64,000 nucleotides of DNA from Lateolabrax maculatus. Lineage: Eukaryota; Chordata; Actinopteri; Acropomatiformes; Lateolabracidae. The stretch is taken from NCBI GenBank assembly GCA_031216445.1, contig CM062210.1, positions 19,675,501 to 19,739,500 on the forward strand. Direction: 5' to 3'. The notes under the pieces are model-generated. The model was not told the origin of the DNA. It saw only the letters and a list, made by a program, of their open reading frames with translations, and did no database searches. Positions 1 to 13,420 of the stretch are shown here, one piece after another; position 1 is the stretch's first letter, and each line of letters starts with the position of its first letter. A program made the translations under genes and the position numbers.

Positions 1-3000
1 AAAGTTGTTTGTTTTTAGTTCAGAGGACCATAGAAGGAAATTTCATTTTGAGCATCAGTATGCACGGACTGTAATTGACAGACCATCTATTTCTATTGTT
101 AAATTTCTGTTTTGAGTAAAAGAAAGAAAATACTGTTCTTTTCCCTGCTCCTTTTCATTCATGGAATGTCTAAATAGAGTTGTGTTTTTGATTGTAAATC
201 ATGAATCTCTGGAGCTGTGCATTACCATGAGCGGAACAAATAGAAAATGAAATGAAATTAAATTTGTGTCACCTTAAACCCCAAAGGATTCTAGACCGCA
301 AATCTGTATTTCACATTCATTGTACAGGTGTCTGAGAGCTACAACATCTGATGACCTTTTCACAGGAGTCGACTTCAGTAGTTTGGACATACAGTATGTG
401 CACTGATTACCATGTGTTTTCTTCAAAAAGGTTCTACTGCTGCATCATAATTACCATCAGTCACAGTACATCCCGCTGCAGTTCTTGCTGCTGCTCCAAT
501 CAGATAAAATTTAAGTTAAGTGAACTTCGCCCTCCTACACAGTGCATCATTGTTAGGAATGCTTATTTAGTGTTCTAATTGAACTTGAACTTGCATCGCT
601 CACGCACACACTTGCAGACTCGTTCCTTCTGAGTGACTCTGCTGGTACAAGCTTTCCGTGCGAGGATGTGTGCTTGCAATATTTGCCTCCAGTTCTTCCG
701 TCAGCGTTTTTTTCCTCAATGTCTTTATCCAGCTCCATTAAACTTTGTTCACTGATCAACAATACGGCAGAGTTTTTCAATCCAGTACACCTTTGCTCAC
801 CTCCTCTTCTGCTTCCACTTAACAAACTGACCTTTGCACTCAACTTCTCACTCCTCCCCAAGGAACTTTGAGAGTCAAACACTTCATTTCCTGCAGTTGT
901 GAGGCACCAATTTATTTAATTTCTACATCAATTTATGGTGTAAATGTCTTTATTTATGTAAAGGGAAACACAAAATTCAGGTGCCAGGTGACAACTCAGC
1001 TATAATGGAATATAATGCAGTACGGCTCTCAGGCGTCTGTACTGCTTGCAAATATTTATTGTCCTGTAGATCAGCTTTCCTCATTCTGTTATCCCTGCTG
1101 AGTCAACACACATGTAGGCATGATTTACTTTACACCTTTACTCTTTTACAAAGGCAGTAGTGAAACTTATTGTAATGCTATCTGTTAGTGATTATTATGG
1201 TCATTCTATAAATGTGTTATTTTGTGTTCACCATTATAGCACCTGTGTGATGGTATTATAAAGACTAACAGCCATGGACTATGTAGATGTGAGGGGGGAA
1301 AGAAGTTAGTACAAGGGTGGCGTCTTCCTCACTTAGCCTAAGTGAGGACACTTAGCCTACATGCCCAACTACAGTAGTTGACGGAGTTATGGTGCTTCTT
1401 ACAACCTCTTACATGTTAGCATGAAAAGATCTGTTGATCTGACTCGAGACTGACGGACAATTCATATTTTCATTTTTTGATCAAAGTTATTGCTAGGGAC
1501 AGTTCAGCAGTTGCTGGCTATCCCTGCCAAAATCTACGCCCTTGAATTTCCTGATACCACTACAAACTACTTTAAAAAAAAAAAAAATCTTGGTGAAACC
1601 AGCCCCAGATTTGAAAATATTGAAAAATATCAGCTTTGCACATGTTTAATGAGGAAGGAAAGGCATTCAGCACATTTTTTAGGCATTATGGATACACGCA
1701 ATGAGTTTTGTCAGTCTCCCCATCACTGAATTTATCACAGAAAATATAAGAAGGTACAAATACTGTTGCCATATTTCATAATGCCTGTGTTTAAATTACC
1801 AGTAACTGTAACTTTAATTTAAAAGACAGTAACCTAAATAGATACAACCAAATAGCCAACATTTTGTCATTTATTTACCGATCTGGCTGTTGGTGAGTGT
1901 AAATCATGAGGATCATTGCCTGAAGGGACAGCAACCGTCCCCCACCAATAAGTAACATCCAGCTGGGACAAGAGTCCTCTCCATCAACAGCCCGAGGCCA
2001 CTCTCCAGCAGGACACAAGGCATTATGAGTTCAGCCCAGCCACTTGGCAACCATGTCAAGAATATTGTCGCGACCATCAAAAAACCACTGGAGTGCTGAC
2101 GATGTCTCTTTATTTTTAGGTGACACACACATCTCAGTTGAAATGTCACTTTCATGTGCTACTTTGAGAAATCTGCCAACTGCAGAGAAAGCAGGGAGGA
2201 TTCTGCACAACTTCAGCATCCCACAGCCATAGAGGGATGTTAATGATGCTGTTGACGTCGACAACCCTGAGTTGTTGCAGAGGTTGCACATGTAGATGGT
2301 ACGCAGTGGACTGTCAATCAGAGGCGGCTTCATCCACTCTGGATAAACTATCATAACATCAAAGTGAGAAGACCTTTAGAGCATCATTCAGTTGAAATAG
2401 TGCACAGAATACAGCAGTAATTCTCAGTCTCAGCTGCAATGCATATAAAAACACAACCATTTCTAATGGAATTCTCTTTATTCTCAAAATTAGTCTATTA
2501 GAGTATTAAGGGTCAAAGAGCATCTCCCTGCGTTTTGCAGAGCCTGTGGTGTTTTTCTCTTGAACTAATTAAAATTTCCAATTTATTTTGTGATCTGAGA
2601 TGCTGATGGAGCAGGGCTGGCAGGAGCAGGGCCTTGAGCGAGGGCTGGGAGGAGCAGGAGGAAGGAAACTGAGAAAATCCTTGGGTTTTGGACTGTTTGT
2701 CAGACAAAACAAGACATCTGAGGATGTCAACTTGGGCTCTGGAAAATATCATATGTGAAATGCCTTTGTCACTGCTGTATCACTGCTGTATTACTTCATT
2801 TTATGGAATAAATAAATAACCCATTATCCCCCCAAAAATAAAAAATGGACAGATGAATGGACAACAAAAACAATCAATATTTTCAGCCCACCTTCTCTAG
2901 CTGACCCATAGCAATTAGTATCCATTTGGCATAATGTGATTCCAGTATCTTTCAAAACATTTCTAAAGGCATATATTTCTGATTGCAGAAAAATGTGTGC

Positions 3001-4383
3001 CACAGTGTCTTTTTGAGAGCACCAAAGTAATTAATCTTAAATCCTTCACACAGGGGCTTTAACCTAACTTGAAGGATAATGCCAGTTTATTACAATTGGA
3101 GGCTTATGGTGTCAATTCTGACCATAATTTATTTCATAATTTTACTTACCAAAGTAGGGAGGTCTCCAGAGATCTACTTAGAACTTAACACATGGTGACA
3201 TTACTACAACAAAGACCAAGAGGACATAAGCAGTCAGCTTAACCAGAATATCTAAACCCCTTCATTTGGAGGTCAAACTGAAAGTGAGTACCCTAAAATG
3301 TCACTAATAACCCCTCATTTCACAGGAAAACTGTGTGTCTGCACTCGTCTACACTAATTATGGTTGGTCCAAGTTACATGAGGAATTGGGTCTGTAAACC
3401 GTAATGATATTTCCAAGATTCTGGTAATAATTTTGCCATTTTAAAGTTTGACTAACCTGGGGCTTTGTTTGAAACCTGTCTGATCACCTGACTGCTCGTG
3501 TTTTTGGCTCCATGGTACATAGATGTAGCAATATTGCCTTGTTTAAAAAGTTATCAGAACCCAGAGTAACAATCGCTAAAACTATAAAATAAAAGTCGTA
3601 ATTAACCAGAATTATTCTCAAGCCTAAGCATAACCCTTTCTGTGGAAGCAAAAATGCATTTCCTTTTCTTGGACTTGTTTTCATCTGTCATTGGTATTAT
3701 TCGTGCGAAACTAGTGAAAATGACATGATTGTTTCTTCACAGGAGCTTGCTCATAGCTGTACCCTAAAACCCTACATACAGCACATACCTTTCAGGGGTA
3801 CCTTTAGCTGAAAGATAAATACATTATAAACATGGACCCAGGCAATGTATTGTCCCAAACATATTTGAAAACGACAGTTTTTCTGTTTAAGGCGTTTACT
3901 GAACAGTGGTCAAGCAACATTACACCTGTCATAAAGTAGAGTTTCATATAATGGACAAAGACAGCATGCTCATAAAACAGTGTGTGTTGGAGTGTCCGTG
4001 ATGACTGTTGCAGTCCACAGATTTATGTGTGACAGAATGAAGCACTTGGAAAAACAGCATGTCTCTCAAATGGAGGGGAAATCTGCAGCAGCTTAAACAA
4101 AGAGCACACCACACAAAAGGGACTGGGACATTAATCATCGGCTGTGAGATAAAACCCTGATATCAGTAATCACCTGCTGGCTGCTCCTCTGTGAGTCAAC
4201 TTTATTTTATTGTGTTCACTTATTCAATTATAATAGCAGAGTCTATGTGTTTTACTTTTACTTTAATCTGCTGTAATCACAATGGGAAATATATGACCAG
4301 TCCTCAGTCGTAGGTGTAAAAATAAGTATGTTTCCATGTTATCCATGTGTTTCGAGGACCTCTCCCCTTATCTGTCTGTATGC

Positions 4384-4430
<47 letters not shown>

Positions 4431-5095
4431 CCCACACAAATGTAATGAATAAATGGGAAAAGGCCAGACAACTGATTATTACTACATACTGTTAATATAA
4501 TCTCACCAAACTGTCTTTATTAACTGCTAGATCATACAGTTATGTTTAATCAGCTTAATGCACCTATGTTACACAAATGAGTTGAATTTAAGTTGTAGGA
4601 TTTTGGTGTTGTTGTAGGTTCAAATCAAAGCAATTTTGCAATCTTGACACCTCACACTATGAGGACACTCTCTTGTCTTGATTGTTAAAAATGCAATTAT
4701 TCAAAAGTTTCACAATTAAACATTTATGTGAGCAAACAACATCCAGGTTCCATTGGTTGTTTGCATTGCATAATAGTTTGAGGTTTCAGGATTACAATAT
4801 TGCTCTGAGTTGTAGGTACAGTATGTAACCAAGCCATTTAAAACACACTGGGACAAGATTAGCAATTTCAAACAAATCTCTATCACTGTAAACTGAGCAG
4901 TTTGGGATTTTGGATGGCTAGCTGGCATTAAGTTGATTATAACTGTATGATGTAGCAGTTAATTAAGACAGTTTGGTGAGATTTGCTTAACAGCATGAAG
5001 AAATACTCAATTGTTTTGTCCTTTCCCCATTTATTGAACACAGTTGTGTGGGACCAGTTGACATAATGAAATTAAGTAAATATAACATTTCATTT
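1..5095. other. Upstream AT-rich DNA, no gene recognised
   Basis: I see no exon-like conserved coding segment here. The longest readable frame is on the minus strand at 2354-2031 (107 codons ending in TGA, containing WFFDGRDNILDMVAKWLG); I do not recognise it and it has no clear neighbours or codon support. A TA microsatellite lies at 4387-4425. The rest is non-repetitive intergenic-type sequence. Confidence 0.5.
4387..4425. repeat. (TA)n microsatellite
   Basis: Uninterrupted TA dinucleotide run of about 39 bases. Confidence 0.95.
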
Positions 5096-5620
5096 CTATG
5101 TTTACATGCACAGTAATATTCCACAATTATTCAGAATGTGACAATATTCTGAATTTGAGAGGGGTCATGTAAACAGCATATTCAGTTTGGTTATTCCGAA
5201 TTAGGCCTTGTTCCAAATGTGGTATTTTCCGATTAAGACATGTAAGACATGCCAGTATTATTCAGGTTTTAGGGGCATTCTTTGGACATGTATACAGCAC
5301 ATTCAGAATATGCGTTTCAGTTGGGGTTTTAACCGCAGTTTGCAACACATGGCTTCCTTCCAGTTTACAGTCAGGTTGTAAAGAAACCAACTAGCCAACA
5401 GTTTGGAAAGCTGGGGCAGAGATGCATGCCCAATAGAAAAGCCCATATTCCTGGTCGGAAGCAGAAACACACATACGTATGTCACGTATGTCAGGATGGG
5501 TTAGTCGGATGATGAAACAGGAATATTAATTGAATATTAGACATGTAAACAGCTTAGTATAGAATATTGTGTTTTTCGGAATAAGGGCAAAAAACAAAAA
5601 TGTTGTGCATGTAAACGTAG
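5096..5620. mobile_element. MITE-like element with 17-bp terminal inverted repeats
   Basis: The left end reads CTATGTTTACATGCACA; the reverse complement of the right end reads CTACGTTTACATGCACA, one mismatch in 17. The interior (about 525 bases in all) repeats ATTCAGAAT/ATTCCGAAT-like motifs and further ATGTAAACAG sequences near both ends, and has no transposase frame. This kind of repeat is common in fish genomes. I cannot identify a clear target duplication, so the superfamily is unassigned. Confidence 0.7.
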
Positions 5621-5639
5621 TCAGTGAAACCCAGTAGTT

Positions 5640-5945
5640 AAGTCAAGTCAATTTTATTTGTATAGCGCCAAATCATAACAAAAGTTATCTCAAGACTCTT
5701 TCACATAGAGTAGGTCTAGACCATACTCTTTAAAATATTATTTACAGAGACCCAACAGTTCCCACCATGAGCAGCACTTGGCGACAGTGGCGAGGAAAAA
5801 CTCCCTTTTAACAGGTAGAAACCTCGAGCAGAACCAGGCTCTGGGTGGGCGGCCATCTGCATCGACCGAGTTGGGTTGAAAGGGGAGGAGAGAGGGGGAG
5901 AGGGGAGACAGAACAGGAGGAGAGACAACAAATCAGACAAATCAG
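5640..5945 (-). repeat. Non-LTR retroposon 3' tail, copy 1 (minus strand)
   Basis: The sequence is an inverted, slightly diverged copy of the element at 35770-36001. Both share the GGTTCTGCTCGAGGTTTCTA segment, the TGCTGCTCATGGTGGGAA segment, and the GGCGCTA-AAATAAA tail leading into TTGACTTGAC. The tail structure is that of a LINE or SINE 3' end. A purine-rich stretch (5870-5930) belongs to its 5' side. It begins only 20 bases after the MITE-like element. Confidence 0.75.
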
Positions 5946-7769
5946 TAGCGATGATAAGGCCAAGAATTATTTAGCAAGTAATTTATGGACATTTATCAGA
6001 TACTCTGTTTATTCTTCAGGTAGACCAAACCATCACAGCGTGACATGAGTTGGCTTTGCAAGTTGGTGTTTGGGCTTTCAGCAGTCTGCATGACCAAAGC
6101 GTCAGATCAATGCACCACACACCAAGCTTCACCAGAAAGCTGAATAATCCCATGTGCTTCTGCAAAAGATCCAAGTGTGATGCTCATGTGATCTGAGCAG
6201 TTTGTGTCCTTGTCAGTGGATGTTCTGTATCGAACCGCAGCAGCATAAAGCCATAGACAGGTTTTTCATGGCTTTTGAGACAAAATTCTTGGATTTTGTG
6301 GATTTAAAGTGAGAGACAGCAGACCAGCTGGCAGAAAAACACTGGCTACCATTTAGATATTCCTCCAAAAGGATAAAGTTGTGGCTTTTTCTGCAGATAA
6401 ACATGAAGTGTGGGGGACGCCTGGCTCAGAGAGCAATACCTGTAGATGCTGAAAACTTGTTGACCAACATCTTTGGATACTTTCACATAATTTCCTTGCA
6501 AGTGATGTGACATCTGTGGGGATTTTGTGGATTTTGGGACAAGATTTTCAAAAATACCGGGGTTCAGCAATGTAAGACAATAATCCTTCATCAGAAATGG
6601 TCCACTTTTTTGGAGGAGATAGAAATACTGTAGTACATGCGGGGGTTGTTCCTCAGACCTTTTTGCACACTGCTGTTAAATACATTCAAACTTGGTGAAA
6701 GGAATAAAGACAGCGTCAGGGAGTCAGCCAGCATGCACAGGGAGCTCAGGGGACACCTTCGGGCTGTCAGGATAGCAGTGCTGCTCAAAGTTAGGCCCCA
6801 ACTCAAAGTCAACTAGAAACCTGTGGCACGCAGCACGCAGCTGTGCTGTAGGAGTCCTGCGGTATGTGGATGTTTGATAAAGATGGTGGCCTGTAGGGAG
6901 AACAAGATAGAGCCAAATGGCAAAGGACCAAATGTCCTTCCATCTCTGCCCAACAGACATCACATGTACATCAAGGAAGTGTGCTATCCCACACACAGTA
7001 GAAGTGTCAGAGACACAGCGGATATAAAATGGTGAGAGTGAGGGAGCAGCTCAGTCTGTTCACATATGGTTCTTCTTCTTCGTCACAGTCGTAGAGGATG
7101 GATTTCATTTGATTTGTTCAGTTATTTTTCAACAAGTACAAGGCAGATAATAATATAATATTTGAGTGAAAATACATACAGGAATTTGTGTCTCAACATT
7201 ACATCATCACACTGGATAAAATGTTTTGTGTGCACTTTTTACTCCTGAATATTATTTAATATTGCGTGTCAGGCAAGTACAGTGTGGAAAAACTGTGCGT
7301 TTGAGGGAGAAAAAACGAGCGAGAGAGAAAACCATCGGCACCACAACATAGGACAAAAGAGCAACAGTGAGACAGCCTCTTATTTTTCACACAACTTTAC
7401 TTTTCTGTTTCTTGCAGTGGCCAGTAATTTGGTAGGCTCTTATTTTTTTTTAACTGTTTACAGAAATGGTCCAGTCAAAGAAGTTTAAAAGTTTTAAAAG
7501 TTCTTCTTGTTGAGCTGACAACATCAGGCTATGTAATATGTCCTGCAGTTCCAAAAGTGTCTTTTATTTAACGAAAATTCCAAGTTCAATAGCAGAAAAC
7601 ACTTTGTGGTGCTCTCCATTACTCTCCAGACGTGCGCAACACGCGACAAAATAGCCCAGCGTATACCGGAGACTCCAAAAGCTTTCCAAACACACTCTGA
7701 TTTCACATAAATCACTTCATAAATTCTCTGAGTCTGACCGAAAGTAAACACACAAAGTGGCCCCATGGA
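5946..7769. other. No gene recognised
   Basis: Short frames on both strands are present but none has a recognisable domain. A loosely repeated ATTTTGTGGATTT motif occurs at about 6294-6307 and 6520-6533. I see nothing else that can be named. Confidence 0.4.
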
Positions 7770-8182
7770 TTTGATATTGTAGCAAACTGCATTAGGAACT
7801 ACTTCTGAAGCAACTTGCAGGCCGTGAAGCGTATTTAGGAAATTGGTCTAAAGTCTTTTTATTCGTTCTGGATTCCAGACCAGGGTTCCCTGAGCAGCAG
7901 TTGAACACAGAGTGTCTTAAAATGGTCTGGTACACATCCAGGAGAAAGAGAGCTATTAATAATGGAGAGCACATAAGAGCGTATGACCCCTATTATCTCT
8001 CTGGACAGTCTTGCGGGGATAATGTCAAGGGGACCGGATGAGGGTCTCATGTGCAACTCAATATTCATAAGTGCATGCAGTGGTATTAGCCTGAAGCAAC
8101 GCAACACTTTTAGACAGAATTCAGGTGCAACATAGGTCCACTGCGAAGACAGGAGGGGTGATGTTGGCCCTGATATGATCAA
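7770..8182 (-). pseudogene. LINE reverse-transcriptase relic
   Basis: The minus strand reads MRPSSGPLDIIPARLSREII, then VLSIINSSLSPGCVPDHFKT, and after a stop DFRPIS followed by a FTACKLLQK-like stretch. This is the N-terminal part of a non-LTR reverse transcriptase of the fish jockey/CR1/L2-like type, where the equivalent lines run PLDIIPxRL, SIINSSLSSGCVPDxFK and NFRPISKLPFxxKxLEK. Stops and substitutions show it is dead. It lies outside any host gene. The exact clade cannot be fixed by eye. Confidence 0.75.
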
Positions 8183-10249
8183 TCAACAAAGACGGAAAGG
8201 CGTTTGTGTCTCAATTAGTAGCAAAGGAAGCATCTGTGAGCTGCAGTTTACTGAGCCTGGCTCTTGTGTTCAGTTCTTCTGCGCGTTCTCTTAGATGTGT
8301 TTTATTTTATTCGCCTTTTATAAGTGACAAACAATAAAAATTATTCATTCATTCGCTACAAAACACAAGAGTGCAGTATTTTAAGAAGTATCCTTTACAT
8401 GAAAATTAAGATGCACAGAAGAGACATAATAGAAAGATAAAAAGAGAAAAATATATCTATGTACATACATACACACTTACATACCTGTACATACAGTATA
8501 CTGACACATAAATTCAAGCATACATACATAAACCACAAATATACATAAAAAACAATACATGTATAATTATAGCTCAATGTCTCCAACAATTCAATAATTA
8601 ATTAATTTAATTGTATTAAGTCAGTGTTGGCTTACTTCACATTTTTGTGGTTACTTTTCCCCTTATTTTACTCTTCACTGCAATAAATACTGACATATAC
8701 ACAGTACATATACAACTTACACATGAACTCCCCCTCTTTAGCATTTGTGAGCAGTGTATGAACATTAAATAAATGTTTATAGTGGCAGACAAATACATTT
8801 ATAAACACTCATAGCTGCATACAGCTAAATTAGAGTGCATTATAAACCATTTATTATATACTGATTATAATCGCTAAATATCTGAGTATTGTGCTGACAA
8901 CAGACCTGCAATACCAACAAGAGCATCAGGACACAGAACACATGACATAATCAAATTAAAACCACACCAGTTGTTGGTTTGTAACCACAATCTGCTCCTA
9001 GTCATTAACCTGCGTCTGCCAGATGATAACACAAAATGGGTTGACATCATCAAAATCAAGGTATCACTCTGTCCTATCCTTATATTTAGATGGTACACGT
9101 AAATACAATACTATGAATCAAATATTTGTATAAAAAGTGTATTGTGTCTTATCTCTCATTCTGATGGCATCTGTTGATATGCAGGCCCCCTGCCCAGCTC
9201 TGTGAACCAGTCTTGAAATTATGTTTTTTGCAACATCTCACTATCATCTGCCTTCTTATCATAATACGTCTACAAATCCAGTGATTTACAGGATATTTAA
9301 ACATTCCACTGAAATTAAATTTGCATTTTCTTATATTGATAAACTCATCGCTGGTTGTAAAATTGGACATTGGTCTTTCTTTCCTGTTTTAAGGTAGAAA
9401 AATAGGCTGCAGTTGTGGCAACCTTGTCATATTCATTCTAATCTATGCCCTAAAAGTGGTTTCTGGACAAATAAGGAATCACATTACCTTCTAAACATCT
9501 GCAGGTGGGTCGGGATGTGTCGGATTAAATTGTTAACTTATGGTTTCCAGACTCAAATCTTGTAATGTAAAGTAGTAGTGATGTAGTGTCTGTCAGATTT
9601 CTGCCATTTTGACGGAAAAATAAGGATTCCCCATTTCTGTCAACAGTTTGTGATAAAGCATGTCATAAAGGGGTAAAAGTGTGGAGTTTTCCTTGACTAA
9701 AAGGCCAGGTTTGACCTTATTGTCACCATCGTCTGAACCACAATGGTGTGGGATATGGGGTTTTTCTCCCACTGTGCGTTGGTACTCGTCCCACTGGGAT
9801 CTGGCCATCTTTAAGAAGATCATGTAGGGTAACTGTTTTGTTATGCCTTCCTTCCCACTGGGAAAAACAAGAGCAGCTCCCTCTTTGTCTCCTATGTGAC
9901 TCTAGAGTTTGAGTGAAGTGGACAGAAATAATAGATCAAGTGAATCAGGGGTGGGAAAGGGTCCTGTGTTGGGTTATACTGTACACAGTATATGTGTCAC
10001 ATTTGGTGTAATTATTATTATAGTGCCACTGGAGCAGTATCTCGGAATGATGCTCCTGTGTGCACGAGGTGAGGTGAGGTGACTGCATCACCGATGACTA
10101 CCACCAGTGTTTACCCATCTACTAATGACGCACATCTCCATGCATTCATCTACAGATGAATTATTGACACGTCCCTAATCAAAGTTGGGGGTTGCAGGAA
10201 GTGCGATAATTGGCTTTTGCGGCTGCAGGATACTGCACTTCAAGTCTAA
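8183..10249. other. No gene recognised
   Basis: AT-rich intergenic-type sequence with short ACATACATA-like runs (8460-8540). No conserved coding segment or clear element was found. Confidence 0.4.
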
Positions 10250-10430
10250 CCATGCCTGCTGCTGCCAAAACAACGTTAGGAAAGCTGTGAGAGTTGAAAC
10301 AAAACAGTAAAACAGCTGAACAATGAGCTGAAAGTCACCATTAAACTGTGCAAAGCCGAGGGGAGCTGCAGATTCAGGCAATAATTCCCTGTAGGTCCAT
10401 CACTGCGAGAGACCCCTCTCACGTGGTTGC
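10250..10430 (-). repeat. Dispersed repeat B, copy 1
   Basis: It shares AGCTGAACAATGAGCTGAA and GGGGAGCTGCAGATTCAG with the segment at 30330-30540, and in inverted form with 36995-37310. This is a diverged fish-type dispersed repeat with no coding capacity; I assign no family. Confidence 0.6.
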
Positions 10431-12889
10431 ACTGTGCAAAGCAGATCGAAATCAGTAGCTAACAGGTAAACCACAATATTAATTTTCAACCTTGAGTCCC
10501 CATCCTCTTTATTATTTTCTGCCACGCTTGGGAGATCATACTTGAGTCCCTGTGTGAGTGGAGAGTGGAGTTATTTCAGTGTAGGATACCAAATGAACCT
10601 CTCTCTTCTTGTCAACAGTAAGACTGTTATCTTTCTCTTCCTGTCAGTGCAGGGAGTGAATGTTGAATGCACACGCAGAGTTTAGCATATTCAGGGGTCT
10701 AATGTTTAGTTAGTTTTAGTTTAAATCCATATTGATGTTAGTGTGTAACATTTTACCTGAAATATGTGTGTATTGGTGTCATTCTTTTCCCTCTAACATC
10801 AATGCTCTCTGCCACTGTCAGCCCAATATGTACACAGCGTATATAAGTTATACTGCAGGCAGAGAGGGACTGAAGCACTTAAATGTGGGGGTGGGATTTT
10901 TTTTTTAATTTTCAGTCCAGTTTAGGACTCTTTTCCCTCCCTCTCTGCTTTTAACTGGAAGGCAAAGGTGGAACACTCACTGCCACTGTTCTGTCCGGGC
11001 TGGAATAGCAATGCAATGCACTTGACTGATGCTCAGTGGCGACACTCTACTGTAAGTCATTGCTCTGAGCTTACTAGTAGCTGTATTTTCCAAATAAGTT
11101 GAGCTTCACATGTCTTTATCAGTCCATCTGCATCAGCAGCTCATCAATTAGCTTTCCAAACTGCTGACATATCAGCATCATGATGTAACCCATCTGCAAC
11201 TAACTCAGGAAACTGGGTTGTGTGTACAGTTTTGTATATGTACAGCTTGCCATCTAAAAAGACAAAGCACGCTAACATCTAAATTAAATCAGTAGAATAT
11301 GTCCCAAACAGTAATATTCACAGCACTCATATTACACTGTCCTGTCATTGTTCCGAATAACTTGCACCTGCAACTCTTGTGAGTCTGTGGCTTTAGAGGT
11401 CGTACTGCACTATGGATGCGAGGTGCGTGTGGTGGGAGGCTTCTCCTTTCTCCACTGCGCTTGTCTATCGCAGCCTGTCGGAGATCTCCTGCATGAAGGG
11501 CGGCCCCTTCAAGGACTCGTGTGGTTCTTTTCTCAGTGACGTTCTCCTAGCTGCTCCTTGCTGGAGCAACAGCCAGCCACTGGCAGCAGCGGTGCTTGTG
11601 TATAGGCTAGACATACATGTGGCCACTAGTAAGTATCCCTCCACCACAGCTCAGCAGAGAAACACTGTCTGTGGAAACACAGAGAGGGAAGTTTGCATAA
11701 AACAGACTTGTAACTTTGGGAGATCCCCACTTGAACTCAGACAGCTGAAGCCCCCTGTCAGCTGTGGCTGGACAGAACGACAGACTGAGGATGTTTTTGT
11801 TCTATGAAGAGATTGCTTACAGGCCAGTATGAACATGGGAATTAAATGCACTGACCAATAATGTAATAATGTAGATACAGACATGTGAGAATTGTATTAT
11901 GGTATACTTGAAAAACTCCAAACCTACATGGTCTGCTACAGGCTCTATGTGTTATGGTATTGATGTTCTGTATTTATGTAGGCACACAAAGGACAAGAAG
12001 GCCAGGCCACAATCATTTGGCTGCAGTAGTAGAGGTAGGTGTTATGGCAGTACTGGTGGTAGAAGCAGCTGCAGTAACAGTGTGAGAGGCACTGGGGCTA
12101 CAGCAACAGCAGTAGTAATTGTAGTGATAATACCAGCAGTCGTACAAGCTAAGGGTCATTTATTTTATTTTTTTGTAAGTGTCATGCACCAAAAGGTGCA
12201 AAGCCTGCATGGGCTTACAACACAATCCAAACTCAGCAAACAAGAGCAATAACATGGCTCACCGAGAGCAAAAGAACAAATGTAATGCACATACAATCCT
12301 GCTCCTTAAACTTTACAGCTATTAATATATAACTTAGGCATATCTAAGGCACAGATTGTGCCTTAACCCATCAAACATAAAGCGCCATTGCTCGCTGTTG
12401 GTAAGCATATAACACAAACTGAGCTAAGTGAAACACTAGGTACAACAGGTACTGAAGTCTACATTCGTCAGACAGAGAGAGCAGATCAGGACATTTTGCA
12501 GACATTTGAAGGAAAAAGCCTATATCTACAACTGTGATATAATAATTATAATACTACGTTGTTACATAGCGCCTTAGAAGAGCAGACATCAATAAGTGTT
12601 TCACATAACGGGGTAATAGAACAAAAAGTGCATTTTATTTCCTCTGCCAGAACTCACAGGTTACTCTTTCTATTACTGAGGTGAGGTACCACAGCTCAAC
12701 TGGGCACCAAAGACCTCTGTGCTCGGGTCAAGTTAGGGGCCACATAGTGCTTGGGGTGGTAAATACGCTTAATCAAAGTATACATTATCAGTTTTGGTTT
12801 ACACAAAATATCTTCTGACTATTACTGCTTATACGTTTCAAATAGTATTCTCTTAATTTGACTGAAACTACAAGAGAATTTATTTCTAA
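10431..12889. other. No confirmed gene; one GC-richer ORF at 11412-11807
   Basis: The plus strand has a 131-codon ATG frame at 11412-11807 starting MDARCVWWEASPFSTALVYR in locally GC-richer DNA. I recognise no domain and see no splice logic that supports it, so I do not call it a gene. The stretch 12020-12140 is a degenerate GTAGTAGCAG-type trinucleotide region that resembles 13375-13450, both containing GTAACAGTGTGAGAGGCA. Confidence 0.4.
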
Positions 12890-13420
12890 ATATATTTTGA
12901 ATACTTCATACAATGACCCCAGGCCCCCCTGTACCATAATCTAAAACTGGACAGACACAAGATTTATAAATCTGTGTATAGGTCTTATAACCAAGATCCC
13001 TATATGAGGAAAGCTTGCAGTGCCCAACCTGCAGAGTCTGATTAAGCTTTTATTCTTTCTTCAAAGGTAAGATGGTCATCTAGAATAAGTCCTTAGCGTT
13101 TGTAATGCTCACTGTATGGCAGGGGCTGAGGATGGCTGAAATGCCTAAATCTTGATCTTCAATCTCCAAGACAATATTCAACCAACTCTGAAGATCTTTT
13201 TCAGTTCCTGCACGGAGGACTTTATATCATCTGCATATGTAAGATTGCCAACCCTACGATCGCCCAATCTAACAGCAAAAGCTGCTTGCTTAATTTCTAT
13301 AGATAGCAGACAGCATTGCCTTGTTTTACACCAAATCAGCGTTGGAAACCAGCCTGTTCTATGGTTACCAAAAGTAATATTAGTAGTAGTGGTAGTTAAA
13401 GCAGTAGCAGTAGTAGTATA
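12890..13420 (-). pseudogene. LINE reverse-transcriptase relic with YADD box
   Basis: On the minus strand, 13360-13180 reads VGNLTYADDI after a degenerate CKTRQCCLLSIEIK block, the places of the YxDD catalytic motif and the preceding GVRQGCxLSP-type motif of a reverse transcriptase. Downstream on the same strand, about 13100-12890, it reads LILDDHLTFEE and, in another frame, RDLGYKTYTQIYKSCVCPVL followed by DYGTG, the usual C-terminal part of fish non-LTR polymerases. Frameshifts and stops separate the pieces, so this is a fossil. Its clade is not determined. Confidence 0.75.

Noticed and set aside
2031..2354. Minus-strand 107-codon frame as a gene
   Set aside because: No recognised domain, no splice partner and overlap with frames on both strands; left as unexplained sequence.
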